Positions 44,787 to 53,700 of a DNA stretch of 64,000 nucleotides are shown piece after piece (within the stretch, counting starts at the first letter, position 1; each line of letters begins with the position of its first letter). Under the pieces are notes generated by a model. The model saw nothing but the letters and a program-made list of their open reading frames with translations, was not told the origin of the DNA and searched no databases. The position numbers and the translations under genes were made by a program. This DNA comes from Cellulophaga sp. 20_2_10 (GTDB taxonomy: Bacteria > Bacteroidota > Bacteroidia > Flavobacteriales > Flavobacteriaceae): NCBI RefSeq assembly GCF_023476645.1, contig NZ_JAMCOJ010000006.1, positions 62,001 through 126,000 on the forward strand, read 5' to 3'.

Positions 44787-46022
44787 ATGGATACTACTCT
44801 TAGACAAATTATCTCATTCGTTGTTTTCTTTAGTATCTGTAAGGTTACAATAGCTCAAACATATATCAAAAACAAAAGTTCAGAATCAATTTGGACTTAT
44901 ACTCTTTATAAAGCTAGTATAGATAGTACTATACAACAAAATATAAACGAATATAAAAATGATAGATATGGATATGCTATAGCTGAATCGGGTTTAGGTT
45001 TTATTTCTAAAAAACTAAATTATAACACACAACAGAAAAGAATAGATACCACCTTTTTTCCTTCTTACTTAGCAGAGAACCCAAACTCTAAGCTATCTGA
45101 AAATAAGGTGACATTATTAAAAACAGCTAACAATAGGTATAAACATTTTATAGTTTTTAATACGCTTGGTCATCATGACTATGGCGGACTTGATCCAAAT
45201 TCTCCAAAAGACTCTATACCCATATATGGGTATTTTAAAATTATTGACAAATTAAAACCTCATTTGGGTGGGGGTTATGAAGCACCTTCTGGCCAATTAC
45301 CGGATGTTTATTTTTACGAAAAATACGAGAAAAATTATGAGCCAATGAATAATTGGTGTACAGTGGTTTACCCCATTAAAAACCTACAAAATAGTGTTGG
45401 TTTTTTTAACAATGGTTTTAAAACAGGTACATGGGTTTTTTATGGAGAAGGCTTTTCAAAAGTGAAAGAACAGTATAAAGATGGACTTAGAAATGGTTTA
45501 TATACCGTTTATGATGAGCATGAAAACATCTTGTATAAGACAACTTTTAAAGATGGAACAGGAATAGAAAAAATGTATCGTGATGGAAGTTTATATCACA
45601 TAAAGCATTTTAAAAATGGTTTAGTAGATTTTACAAATAGTCATAAAGTTTATCATTCTAATGGCAAACTTGCTGTTCTTTATGATTACCCAAATAACAC
45701 TGTTACCAAATATTACAGCAATGGTTATTTATCTAGTACACAACAAATTATAACAACAGCTACTAAAATAAAATATAGTGGATATTATGAAGGATATAGT
45801 TCTGAAAAACCAGGAGAACTAAGAGAGAAGGCCTTATATAAAAACAACCAGCTTATTTATAGTTTTAGATATGATTATCTGGGCAAGCTAAGAGAAATAC
45901 ATAAAGGAAAAACAATACAGTATTTTCACAAAGGTAAACTAGTAAAACTTATTGAAAAGGGTAAGGATGCTAATTTTAGCTTAATGTTTAAAAAAGAGAT
46001 TAGTAGTACCCCTTTAAATTAA
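44787..46022 (+). CDS. Secreted YwqK/MORN-variant repeat protein
   Basis: 411 residues, signal peptide ending in IAQ. The N-terminal 190 residues are unknown. From about residue 210 there are at least six MORN-2-type repeats with the pattern G-x-x-x-G-x-W-x-x-Y-x-x-x-G (FNNGFKTGTWVFYGEG, YKDGLRNGLYTVYDEH, HSNGKLAVLYDY). Proteins of this kind are often annotated as YwqK-family antitoxins, a name that comes from a Bacillus locus and need not apply here. The repeats make a beta-meander scaffold, likely in the envelope. Confidence 0.8.
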   Translation: MDTTLRQIISFVVFFSICKVTIAQTYIKNKSSESIWTYTLYKASIDSTIQQNINEYKNDRYGYAIAESGLGFISKKLNYNTQQKRIDTTFFPSYLAENPNSKLSENKVTLLKTANNRYKHFIVFNTLGHHDYGGLDPNSPKDSIPIYGYFKIIDKLKPHLGGGYEAPSGQLPDVYFYEKYEKNYEPMNNWCTVVYPIKNLQNSVGFFNNGFKTGTWVFYGEGFSKVKEQYKDGLRNGLYTVYDEHENILYKTTFKDGTGIEKMYRDGSLYHIKHFKNGLVDFTNSHKVYHSNGKLAVLYDYPNNTVTKYYSNGYLSSTQQIITTATKIKYSGYYEGYSSEKPGELREKALYKNNQLIYSFRYDYLGKLREIHKGKTIQYFHKGKLVKLIEKGKDANFSLMFKKEISSTPLN

Positions 46023-46099
46023 CACAATTGAATTGTAATTTTCTAATATCAATACGATATAAACAGAACAGAGAATTAGTGCTAAACTAACAATTTTGT

Positions 46100-46252
46100 T
46101 GTTTTTGCAAGGTCACCACATTTTTATGCCGAAGCGTAGGGAGACTTTAGGACAAAAAAGCAAATGCAAAATATTTAGCTTTAGCCAAGTAATAAACCAA
46201 AAATGTAGTATCTTTTTACTCCCTACGTTATTTATACGGCAACGTAGTAAGC
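46100..46252 (+). repeat. attC-like junction palindrome, site 11
   Basis: Block GGTCACCACATTTTTATGCC then GAAGCGTAGGGAG at about 46110-46143 matches site 10. The right arm ATTTATACGGCAACGTAGTA is at 46230-46249; CTCCCTACGTT (46220-46229) can pair with the AGCGTAGGGAG on the left, forming a long stem. Confidence 0.5.
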
Positions 46253-46283
46253 CATTTAAGAAAACATCTCGCTATAAATTAGA

Positions 46284-47546
46284 ATGAACAATCTCAAGGA
46301 CTTAAAGATCGAAAAAGAGATCTTGCCAGTATTTAACTATTCTTTAAATGCGTACGCGAAGGAAAAAATTATTGAGATTTTAAAAACGCCTTTAGACTCA
46401 ATTGCGGAAATTGTAGCGCGCCAAAATATTTTAAAAGGATTTACGGCCAACAATCAAATTCTTAAAGACTACTCATATACCGTTTTATACTTAAATGAAG
46501 TCCATTATTTTTTAAAGGATGAAAAAATTGAGGACTTATCTCAAAAAAAACTGAAGTATAAATTATTTGCATCTAAACAAGAAAAAATTCGGTATATAAG
46601 TAAGTTCAATCAACTAATATTATTCTTCCATCGCTTAGAGTCAAGATACTTTACAAGGATAAAATTAAATCAGTTTCCTGAAGAATATGCTACAAAAATA
46701 AGAGCAATTTTAAAATTCTTATCAGATTTTGAACTTTCTAAATACGAGTATATTATCCGAGAAAAAAGATTAAAAGACAATCACGTTATAGAGCTAACAG
46801 AAAAAATTAACACCCTTAAAGATGCTGGTAAAATTATTCCTTTTTGGGAGAATTTATTTCTATTTGAGGCTTATTTATCCATCAATTTAGGGATTCAAAA
46901 AAACAATTTTACCTTTCCTCATTTTAACAAGAAACACATTAAACTAAAAGACTTTTATCATCCTTTAATTAATAAACCCGTAAAGAATGATTTTGAGACC
47001 CAGAGTAATGTAATTTTATTGAACGGACCAAATATGTCTGGCAAATCTACTTTTCTAAAAGCGGTTGGACTTTGTGTTTATTTAGGTCATTTAGGAATAG
47101 GAATACCTGCGTCTTTTGGAGAACTTCCGTTTTGCAACAACTTTTCAATAGAGATTAATAGACGTGATGATATCTTAAATGGTTACAGTCATTTTATGAC
47201 AGAAGTTATGAATCTAAAAAGTGTTGTTCAAAAAGCTTCAAGTGGAAAACAATGTTTTGCTATTTTTGATGAACTATTTAGTGGTACAAATGTGGAAGAT
47301 GCATTTGAGATTTGCCAAACAACAATAAATGGTCTGAGTAAATTTAAAAATTCATTTTTTTTAATATCAACGCACATTCAAGAATTGAAAAATGTTTCTA
47401 ATGACCAAGTCTCAAATTATTATATAGATTGCGAACTTATAGAAGACAAACCAACATTTACTTACAAACTAAAAAAGGGTTGGTCTGATATCAAAGTAGG
47501 TCGAATTTTATTTGATAAAGAAGGGTTAAATGAATTATTGAAATGA
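46284..47546 (+). CDS. MutS-like ATPase, short form
   Basis: 420 residues, ATG start. The C-terminal MutS ATPase is complete: Walker A GPNMSGKST near residue 249, ABC-like signature region INRRDDILNGYSHFMTEVMN, Walker B CFAIFDELFSGTN, and switch LISTHIQEL. A shortened helical core/lever domain precedes it. The mismatch-recognition and connector domains of true MutS are missing, as in a group of MutS-related proteins common in Bacteroidota. It probably dimerises around DNA, but mismatch repair is unlikely. It sits alone between two junctions, unusual for a DNA-repair-like gene. Confidence 0.85.
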   Translation: MNNLKDLKIEKEILPVFNYSLNAYAKEKIIEILKTPLDSIAEIVARQNILKGFTANNQILKDYSYTVLYLNEVHYFLKDEKIEDLSQKKLKYKLFASKQEKIRYISKFNQLILFFHRLESRYFTRIKLNQFPEEYATKIRAILKFLSDFELSKYEYIIREKRLKDNHVIELTEKINTLKDAGKIIPFWENLFLFEAYLSINLGIQKNNFTFPHFNKKHIKLKDFYHPLINKPVKNDFETQSNVILLNGPNMSGKSTFLKAVGLCVYLGHLGIGIPASFGELPFCNNFSIEINRRDDILNGYSHFMTEVMNLKSVVQKASSGKQCFAIFDELFSGTNVEDAFEICQTTINGLSKFKNSFFLISTHIQELKNVSNDQVSNYYIDCELIEDKPTFTYKLKKGWSDIKVGRILFDKEGLNELLK

Positions 47547-47566
47547 ATAAAAATATAGAAAAACGG

Positions 47567-47707
47567 CTTACAACAATGGGTATAATAAATACGCGTATTG
47601 GCTTTTTAATACAACGCTCTATGTTTGTTTACAAAATTAACGAAGTAATAAACCAAAAGGATAGTGCTTATCTACGACCAAATGTTTCTTACACATAACC
47701 GTGGGCA
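47567..47707 (+). repeat. attC-like junction palindrome, site 12
   Basis: The left arm CTTACAACAATGGGTATAAT starts at 47567, about 20 bases after the stop. The right arm CTTACACATAACCGTGGGCA is at 47688-47707, 33 bases before the next start. TACAACAATGGGTATAA is a variant of the arm used at other sites, so at least two subfamilies exist. Confidence 0.5.
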
Positions 47708-47739
47708 TTTAGTAAGCAAAACTGCTGAAAATTATAATT

Positions 47740-47991
47740 ATGAGTAATTTAAAAGACATTAAATCAGAAATTGAAAAATACGCGAATGAGTCAAATCTAA
47801 CTGAGTTACAAATTGTTGAAAAGCTAGAAATACACTACTTTGACAAAAAAGTAAATGAGAATTTAAAACTGTATAAAAAAGGGAAGAAAAAAGTGAGCGA
47901 AATAACAAAAGACCTAAAAATCTCGCCACGAAAATTTTATGCAATTTTAGAAAAGAAGAAAATAGTTTATACAAAATACAAAAAAGATTAA
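47740..47991 (+). CDS. Small basic protein, possible helix-turn-helix
   Basis: 83 residues, Lys-rich, no signal peptide. The C-terminal half (KKVSEITKDLKISPRKFYAI) has the spacing of a helix-turn-helix and could bind DNA. The N-terminal half is an acidic amphipathic helix. No family is recognised. It lies 11 bases ahead of the next lipoprotein gene and is likely cotranscribed with it; a regulator-target or coupled pair is possible. Confidence 0.5.
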   Translation: MSNLKDIKSEIEKYANESNLTELQIVEKLEIHYFDKKVNENLKLYKKGKKKVSEITKDLKISPRKFYAILEKKKIVYTKYKKD

Positions 47992-48002
47992 TTAAAAAAA
48001 TT

Positions 48003-48539
48003 ATGAAAAAACAGATTCTAATAGCAACAGTATTTATTAGCCTTTTATTTATATCATGTGGTTCTGGAGGAGAACTTCTTTGGTTAGACAACCCAACAGA
48101 TGAACCAATTTCTGTTGAAATTGACGGAAAAAAATACGACATAGCTCCTGGTGAATTAAAAAGAGTTCCGGATGGAACAAGTGGAAAACAAAAATTTAAA
48201 GGAACTGATGGTAAAGAAGTAGAAATAGAGATTAATGGCGTTTCATTTATAAACTGCACAAACTCTACCTATATAGAATGTGCAATAGAGTATGCTATTA
48301 GCCCTAACACCCCAACTAAACTACCCGAACCAGTAGAAGTAGAAATAGCTGGAGATACATACACGGGCAACTTTAAAGTCCATACCGATATTGTTATACC
48401 ACATGATAATATTAACTATAAAGTAACTGACCCATTAAAAGATGAGATGACAATTTCTCAGAACAGTACTATTATAAATAAAATGTACAGAATTAAAGAC
48501 TTTTTAGCAGATTCTGATATGAAAGATTATAAAAACTAA
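48003..48539 (+). CDS. Lipoprotein, unknown function
   Basis: 178 residues with a lipobox LLFISCGSGG. A short beta domain follows (LLWLDNPTDEPISVEIDGKK, then GTDGKEVEIEINGVSF) and a second similar stretch (PVEVEIAGDTYTGNF). Two mature cysteines (NCTN and ECAI) may form a disulfide. Starts 11 bases after the small basic protein, so the two form one unit. Envelope-anchored by prediction; family not recognised. Confidence 0.6.
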   Translation: MKKQILIATVFISLLFISCGSGGELLWLDNPTDEPISVEIDGKKYDIAPGELKRVPDGTSGKQKFKGTDGKEVEIEINGVSFINCTNSTYIECAIEYAISPNTPTKLPEPVEVEIAGDTYTGNFKVHTDIVIPHDNINYKVTDPLKDEMTISQNSTIINKMYRIKDFLADSDMKDYKN

Positions 48540-48742
48540 TTTTCAGGTTCTAAGAATTGATAAAAACAGTTTAAGACCTACATATTCCAGGTAAGGTATG
48601 TGGGTTTTAATGCTTTTAGAAATGAATTGAAAAGCATAATCTTTAACAATCGTTAGAAAAGTCCTAAATAGAAAATTAGGAGTTTTAAAATAACACACGA
48701 ACCATAGCCAAGACGCTAACTATACTATAACAAGACACTAAA

Positions 48743-49249
48743 ATGAAAAAAACAAGCTTTAACGCACTGTGTATATTCTCCTTAATTCTATTCACTTCTT
48801 TTACACCAAATAGCAAAAAAACACCAAAGCAGATTGGCGAACAGGTTTTTGAAATATTAAAAAACATAAACACAAAAAGTAAAGCCGATTATGTTGCTAG
48901 TTTTATAGCAATAGAAGCTATACATGAACTTGCGAAAAATAAAAATATAGTTACAGAAGATAGCGCAAGAAACCAAATGACCTCAATGGAAAAAGAAGAT
49001 TGGGTGCATCTGATTGAAAAACATTAGTACCGCACAAAAGAAAAAGGAGAAGAACACGGAATTAATTGGAAGAAAATTAAATATATAAATTTTGACTACA
49101 AAATAGAAACTATTGACGGAATTAAAGGATGCATAGGGTATCTGCACATTAAACATAAGGATCAATTATTTAAGGTTATGGTAATGTCCTTTTTTGATGG
49201 TTCAGAATATATTCTTGTTAGAATAAAGAGCCTCCAAGAACAAAACTAA
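48743..49249 (+). pseudogene. Secreted protein gene with an in-frame TAG
   Basis: ATG 48743 opens a signal peptide and 94 residues ending L-I-E-K-H, where TAG at 49025-49027 stops it. The same frame continues with good protein composition for 73 more codons (YRTKEKGEEHGINWKKIKYI, then YLHIKHKDQLFKVMVMSFFD) to TAA 49247-49249. So the original gene encoded about 168 residues and is probably interrupted by one substitution. Read-through or a truncated functional product cannot be excluded. No family is recognised. Confidence 0.65.
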
Positions 49250-49509
49250 ATACCGTTATTGCATTAAATAATATGCAACAAGCCATATAAAAAGACCTAT
49301 TCATAAAACATATTTAATTTAAAAGGCAAGACTTTTATACACCAGTAATGATAGCATAGGAATTGAATACACCATACTAAACAAAGTAAAGTTAATCTAT
49401 CATAAACTTAATACTGATGATGGGTACTAAATAGTTTCACCTAACAGGAACTATAATAAAAAGCTTGTACACCTTATGAGTTAAAGCATATAAAACTCCG
49501 ATTAAAAAA

Positions 49510-49911
49510 ATGAAATATACCATTAAAGTGTGGCTATTTACCATAATTACTTCACCGCTATTAATAGCATTCCTTTTTGGCACCATATTAAATGATTCTA
49601 ACTCTACCAGCATATTAAATTCTTACGAAATAATAGTTGTAATGATTATTGTTGGTTTCCTTTTATCAATACCTGCAATGGTTATTTTTTGGCTGATAAA
49701 AAGAAGTTTGAAAAATAAATATTCACACTTGACAGAAAAAACTATAGTATCAATTTATTCCTTTTTATCTGTCTGGACTACATTTTACATCGTGGATAAT
49801 GCATTTATTACGAAACCCTCCGAACAGACAATCTGGGCTTTACTATATTCACTAACCATAGTTATAGGGATATGGATTTTCAAATTAAACAGAAAAGAAA
49901 TAATTGAATAA
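49510..49911 (+). CDS. Small integral membrane protein, unknown
   Basis: 133 residues with four predicted transmembrane helices at about 5-28, 40-63, 80-100 and 107-127 and short Lys-rich loops between (KRSLKNKYS). No catalytic motif or family is recognised. The 260-base gap before it (49250-49509) shows no clear junction arms. Last intact gene of the plus-strand island. Confidence 0.6.
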   Translation: MKYTIKVWLFTIITSPLLIAFLFGTILNDSNSTSILNSYEIIVVMIIVGFLLSIPAMVIFWLIKRSLKNKYSHLTEKTIVSIYSFLSVWTTFYIVDNAFITKPSEQTIWALLYSLTIVIGIWIFKLNRKEIIE

Positions 49912-49918
49912 AAAACCA

Positions 49919-50014
49919 GTGTACAATAAAGATTTTCCTCATGAATGCCATAAAGATTATGATGCAGATGGTACTCTTGACAAATACACTCAGGAGCTAA
50001 CAAGAAGAAATTAA
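49919..50014 (+). pseudogene. C-terminal gene fragment at the island's right edge
   Basis: A frame from GTG 49919 to TAA 50012-50014 encodes 31 residues including HKDYDADGTLDKYTQE, with a D-x-D-x-D-G calcium-loop pattern. It has no signal or full domain and looks like the leftover end of a secreted-protein gene at the boundary with core genome. Confidence 0.35.
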
Positions 50015-50020
50015 AACACA

Positions 50021-50060
50021 AAAAACCACAACAAGCATATAGTGCCTGTTGTGGTTTTTT
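50021..50060. terminator. Bidirectional hairpin terminator at island edge
   Basis: AAAAACCACAACA pairs with TGTTGTGGTTTTT around a 13-base loop. It separates the plus-strand island from the reverse-strand lipoprotein gene. Confidence 0.9.
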
Positions 50061-50080
50061 ACTGTATCAGGTTTAAAGTC

Positions 50081-50674
50081 CTAATTCACTTTATCAAAAC
50101 TTAAGAAAACCCTATTATCTTTATTAGCTGTAATATCTAGATTTCCGTGTACATACCCCATAGACGTTTGCGATAATGATGATATTGGCCAACTATTATT
50201 TAATGAAGAAAACTCTGATGTATTGTTATTAAAATCTAACATTACCAGTAAGCCTTGCTTTTCATCACCCGTTATGGTCCAACTACCATCTATAACAGTA
50301 TTATCTGCTTCAGCAATTACTTCACCAGAATCTTTAAAAACAAATGTAAAACCAGAGAATTTAGCCGATCTATTAATATAATCTGTTACCCCTTTCTTTT
50401 CTGTTAAGTTTTTTAAACTCCATGAGTTTTTTAGAAGTATACTAGTTAAAAGTGTTTTAGTTATTCCACTCTCTTCACTATTTTGATTGCCTTGATCATC
50501 GTCGCTATCATCATCATCATCATCATCATCATCATTAGTCTGGTCGTCATTAGTCTCCACTTCCTCTACCACTGTAGTAGCTTCAGCTTGCTCCTCAGGG
50601 CTCTGAAACTCCTCTTCTGTCTGGCAAGATGTTAAGGCAAAAGTTAAGAGTAAACTTAAAAGTAATTGTTTCAT
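50081..50674 (-). CDS. Lipoprotein with poly-Asp tract and lipocalin-like domain
   Basis: 197 residues. The lipobox is LTFALTSCQT. Residues about 40-70 are an acidic linker with a run of nine Asp, Ser and more Asp, encoded by an ATC/CAT microsatellite. The C-terminal 120 residues open with LLKNSWSLKNLTEKKGVTDY and continue in beta strands (SGFTFVFKDSGEV, GSWTITGDEKQGL), matching lipocalin-like lipoproteins of Bacteroidota. The acidic tail may bind calcium or act as spacer. Monocistronic. Confidence 0.75.
   Translation of the reverse strand: MKQLLLSLLLTFALTSCQTEEEFQSPEEQAEATTVVEEVETNDDQTNDDDDDDDDDSDDDQGNQNSEESGITKTLLTSILLKNSWSLKNLTEKKGVTDYINRSAKFSGFTFVFKDSGEVIAEADNTVIDGSWTITGDEKQGLLVMLDFNNNTSEFSSLNNSWPISSLSQTSMGYVHGNLDITANKDNRVFLSFDKVN
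50507..50535. repeat. Trinucleotide (ATC)n microsatellite
   Basis: Nine to ten ATC/CAT units encode an Asp run in the lipoprotein. Changes in unit number keep the frame and alter linker length. Confidence 0.9.
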
Positions 50675-50763
50675 GTTTTAATTGTATTAAGGTTAAATTC
50701 ATATATCAACCTTATAACAACTAAAAACCAAAATTCCCTACTGTTAAATATTTCCCTACACTC

Positions 50764-53700
50764 TTAATTCAGTTTAAAAATAATATCCTGCGCTTCTAAC
50801 TCTGCTAACAACTTCGTAGTTATATTTATTTTCTGCTTACGGCTCGCTAAATCTACTTTTATCTGTTCTGCCATTTCATAAACCTCGAACTTTAAAGGGT
50901 GTTTGCCCTCTATTTCATCAGAAGTAAGCGTTCGCTTTAAGCTGTGTACATCTTCTTCTTTAAGCGTATCTATATTCAGTTTTATAGTTAGTTTTTTAGC
51001 ATATTGTTCCATCACATCTTGTAGCAACATAAAGCTATTAAACTGCAATCTAGGGTCTCCTTTTTTACCTGTATCTTTATTTGTCCACCCCTCTCTAATG
51101 TATACTTTTAAATACACAAAAGAGCTTATCATTAAAAAGTGACGAAATTTTAGGTACTCTTCTCCAAAAATTCTAAACTCATAGGAGTCCGTATAATCTT
51201 CCATAGAGAACATTGCCCATCCTTTTCCGTTTTTAGAAACTCTATGTTGCACGTCTGTAATTACACCTGCTATAGACAGTTCTTTATTTACAAATTGCTC
51301 CATATTATGTATTGCAGCAATTCCTGAGTTACAAAACGATTTTATTTCCGATTTAAAATCATCTAAGGGGTGACCAGAAATATAAATACCTACAACTTCT
51401 TTCTCTTTTCTAAGTTTTTCCATTGTGCCCCACTCCTCACAAGGTGGCACAATAGGTTCTGGAATTTGTACATCACTAGCCTCTCCAAATAAACTTACTT
51501 GAGACGAGTTCTGACTTTCTTGAAACTTAGAGCCATACCTCATCACCTTTTCTAAAAACGTAATTCCGTCTCCTTCATCATGAATATATTGTGCTCTGTG
51601 TGCATCTCCAAAAGAATCAAAACCACCAGCATAGGTTAGGTTTTCAAAGGCTCTTTTGTTTGCCGCACGCAAGTCTATTCGTTTTGCTAAATCAAAAACC
51701 GATTTATAGGGACCCTCTTCTTTTCTATTTTCTACTATTGTTTCTACTGCACCACGACCAACACCTTTTACCGCTCCCATACCAAAACGTACAGCTCCGG
51801 CATCATTCACCGCAAATTTGTAGTAAGATTCGTTTACATCTGGGCCCAAAACCTCTAAGCCCATACGCTTACATTCTTCCATAAAAAAGGTAACCGTTTT
51901 AATATCGTTCATGTTATTAGACAGTACTGCAGCCATATATTCTGCTGGGTAATGCGCTTTACAATATGCTGTTTGGTACGCAATCCAAGCGTAACATGTA
52001 GAGTGAGACTTGTTAAAGGCGTAAGCTGCAAAGGCTTCCCAATCTTTCCAGATCTTCTCTAATTTATCTACTGCATGTCCTTTTGCTGAAGCCTGTTCTA
52101 TAAACTTAGGCTTCATCTTATCTAGAACGTGCTTTTGTTTTTTACCCATTGCCTTACGCAAAACATCGGCTTCACCCTTTGTAAAGTCGGCCAACTTTTG
52201 CGATAAAAGCATCACCTGCTCTTGGTACACCGTAATACCATAGGTTTCTGCTAAATACTCTTCTGTAGCATCTAAATCGTAAATAATTTCTTCGGTACCA
52301 TGTTTACGGGCAATAAAACTAGGTATGTATTCCATTGGCCCAGGACGGTACAAGGCATTCATAGCAATTAAATCTGCGAACACTGTTGGTTTTAGCGATC
52401 GCATGTGTTTTTGCATCCCCGGAGATTCATACTGGAAAACCCCTACTGTTTCTCCTCTTTGGAAAAGTTCGTACGTTTTTACATCATCTAACGGAAAATT
52501 CTCTGGGTCTAACTCTACACCGTGTTTTGCTTTTACAATTTTAACGGTGTCTTTAATTAAGGTTAATGTTTTTAACCCCAAGAAATCCATTTTTAATAAG
52601 CCCGCATCTTCTACAACAGAGTTATCAAACTGGGTACAATACATTTCAGAGTCCTTTGCCAAAGCAACAGGAACGAATTTGGTAATATCATCTGGCGTAA
52701 TAATTACACCACAGGCGTGTATCCCTGTATTACGTACAGACCCTTCTAAAATATAAGCTTGATTTAAGGTTTCGGACTCTAAATCGTCACCTTCAGAAAT
52801 TTGTATAAGCTCATGTATTTTGGCAAGCTCTTCACTATTAAATTTAGTTTTTAGGATTTTCTCATCAATCCCTATAATTTTTTTAAGCTTAGACATGTTC
52901 GGTATAAGCTTTGCCATACGGTCTGCATCACCCAACGGTAAATCTAAAGCACGTGCTGTATCTCTAATTGAAGATTTAGCGGCCATAGTACCGTAGGTAA
53001 TAATCTGTGCTACTTGGTTGGCGCCATACTTATTAATTACATAGTCCATAACACGGCCACGACCTTCATCATCAAAATCGATATCAATATCTGGCATAGA
53101 TACACGATCTGGATTTAAGAAACGCTCAAAAAGTAAATCGTACTTAATAGGATCCAAATTGGTAATCCACAAACAATAAGCAACCGCAGAACCCGCAGCA
53201 GAACCCCGCCCTGGTCCTACAGATACATCCATTGCTCTGGCAGCCCTAATAAAATCTTCAACAATTAGGAAATACCCTGGATAACCCGTTTTTTCAATTA
53301 CCTGAAGCTCAAAATCTAAACGTTCATCAATCTCTGGTGTAATTTCACCATATCTCTTTTTAGCACCTTCATATGTTAAGTGCCTTAAAAATTTATTCTC
53401 ACCTCGCTTACCATTATCAACCTTATCTTCCTCAAAAACAAATTCTTCTGGAATATCAAAAGCAGGTAACAGTACATCCCGCGCAAGCGTAAACGTTTCT
53501 ATTTTATCTACAACCTCTTGTATGTTTGTTATGGCTTCTGGAATATCTTTAAAAAGCTCCTTCATTTCATCAGGAGACTTAAAGTAATATTCTTGATTTG
53601 GTAAACCATAACGGTAACCACGACCACGACCTATTGGCGTAGCTTGTTTTTCACCATCTTTTACACACAGTAATATATCATGTGCATGTGCATTTTCTTT

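Noticed and set aside
44787-46022. Toxin-antitoxin system suggested by the YwqK-type repeat protein
   Set aside because: The protein is secreted and has no adjacent toxin-like gene; the name stems from a distant Bacillus locus.
46096-46287. 63-codon plus-strand frame before the MutS-like gene
   Set aside because: It lies wholly inside junction site 11 and overlaps the next start; composition follows the repeat, not a protein family.
24339-50020. CRISPR array or CRISPR-like spacing of repeats
   Set aside because: The repeats are kilobases apart, variable, and separated by genes rather than short spacers; no cas gene is present.
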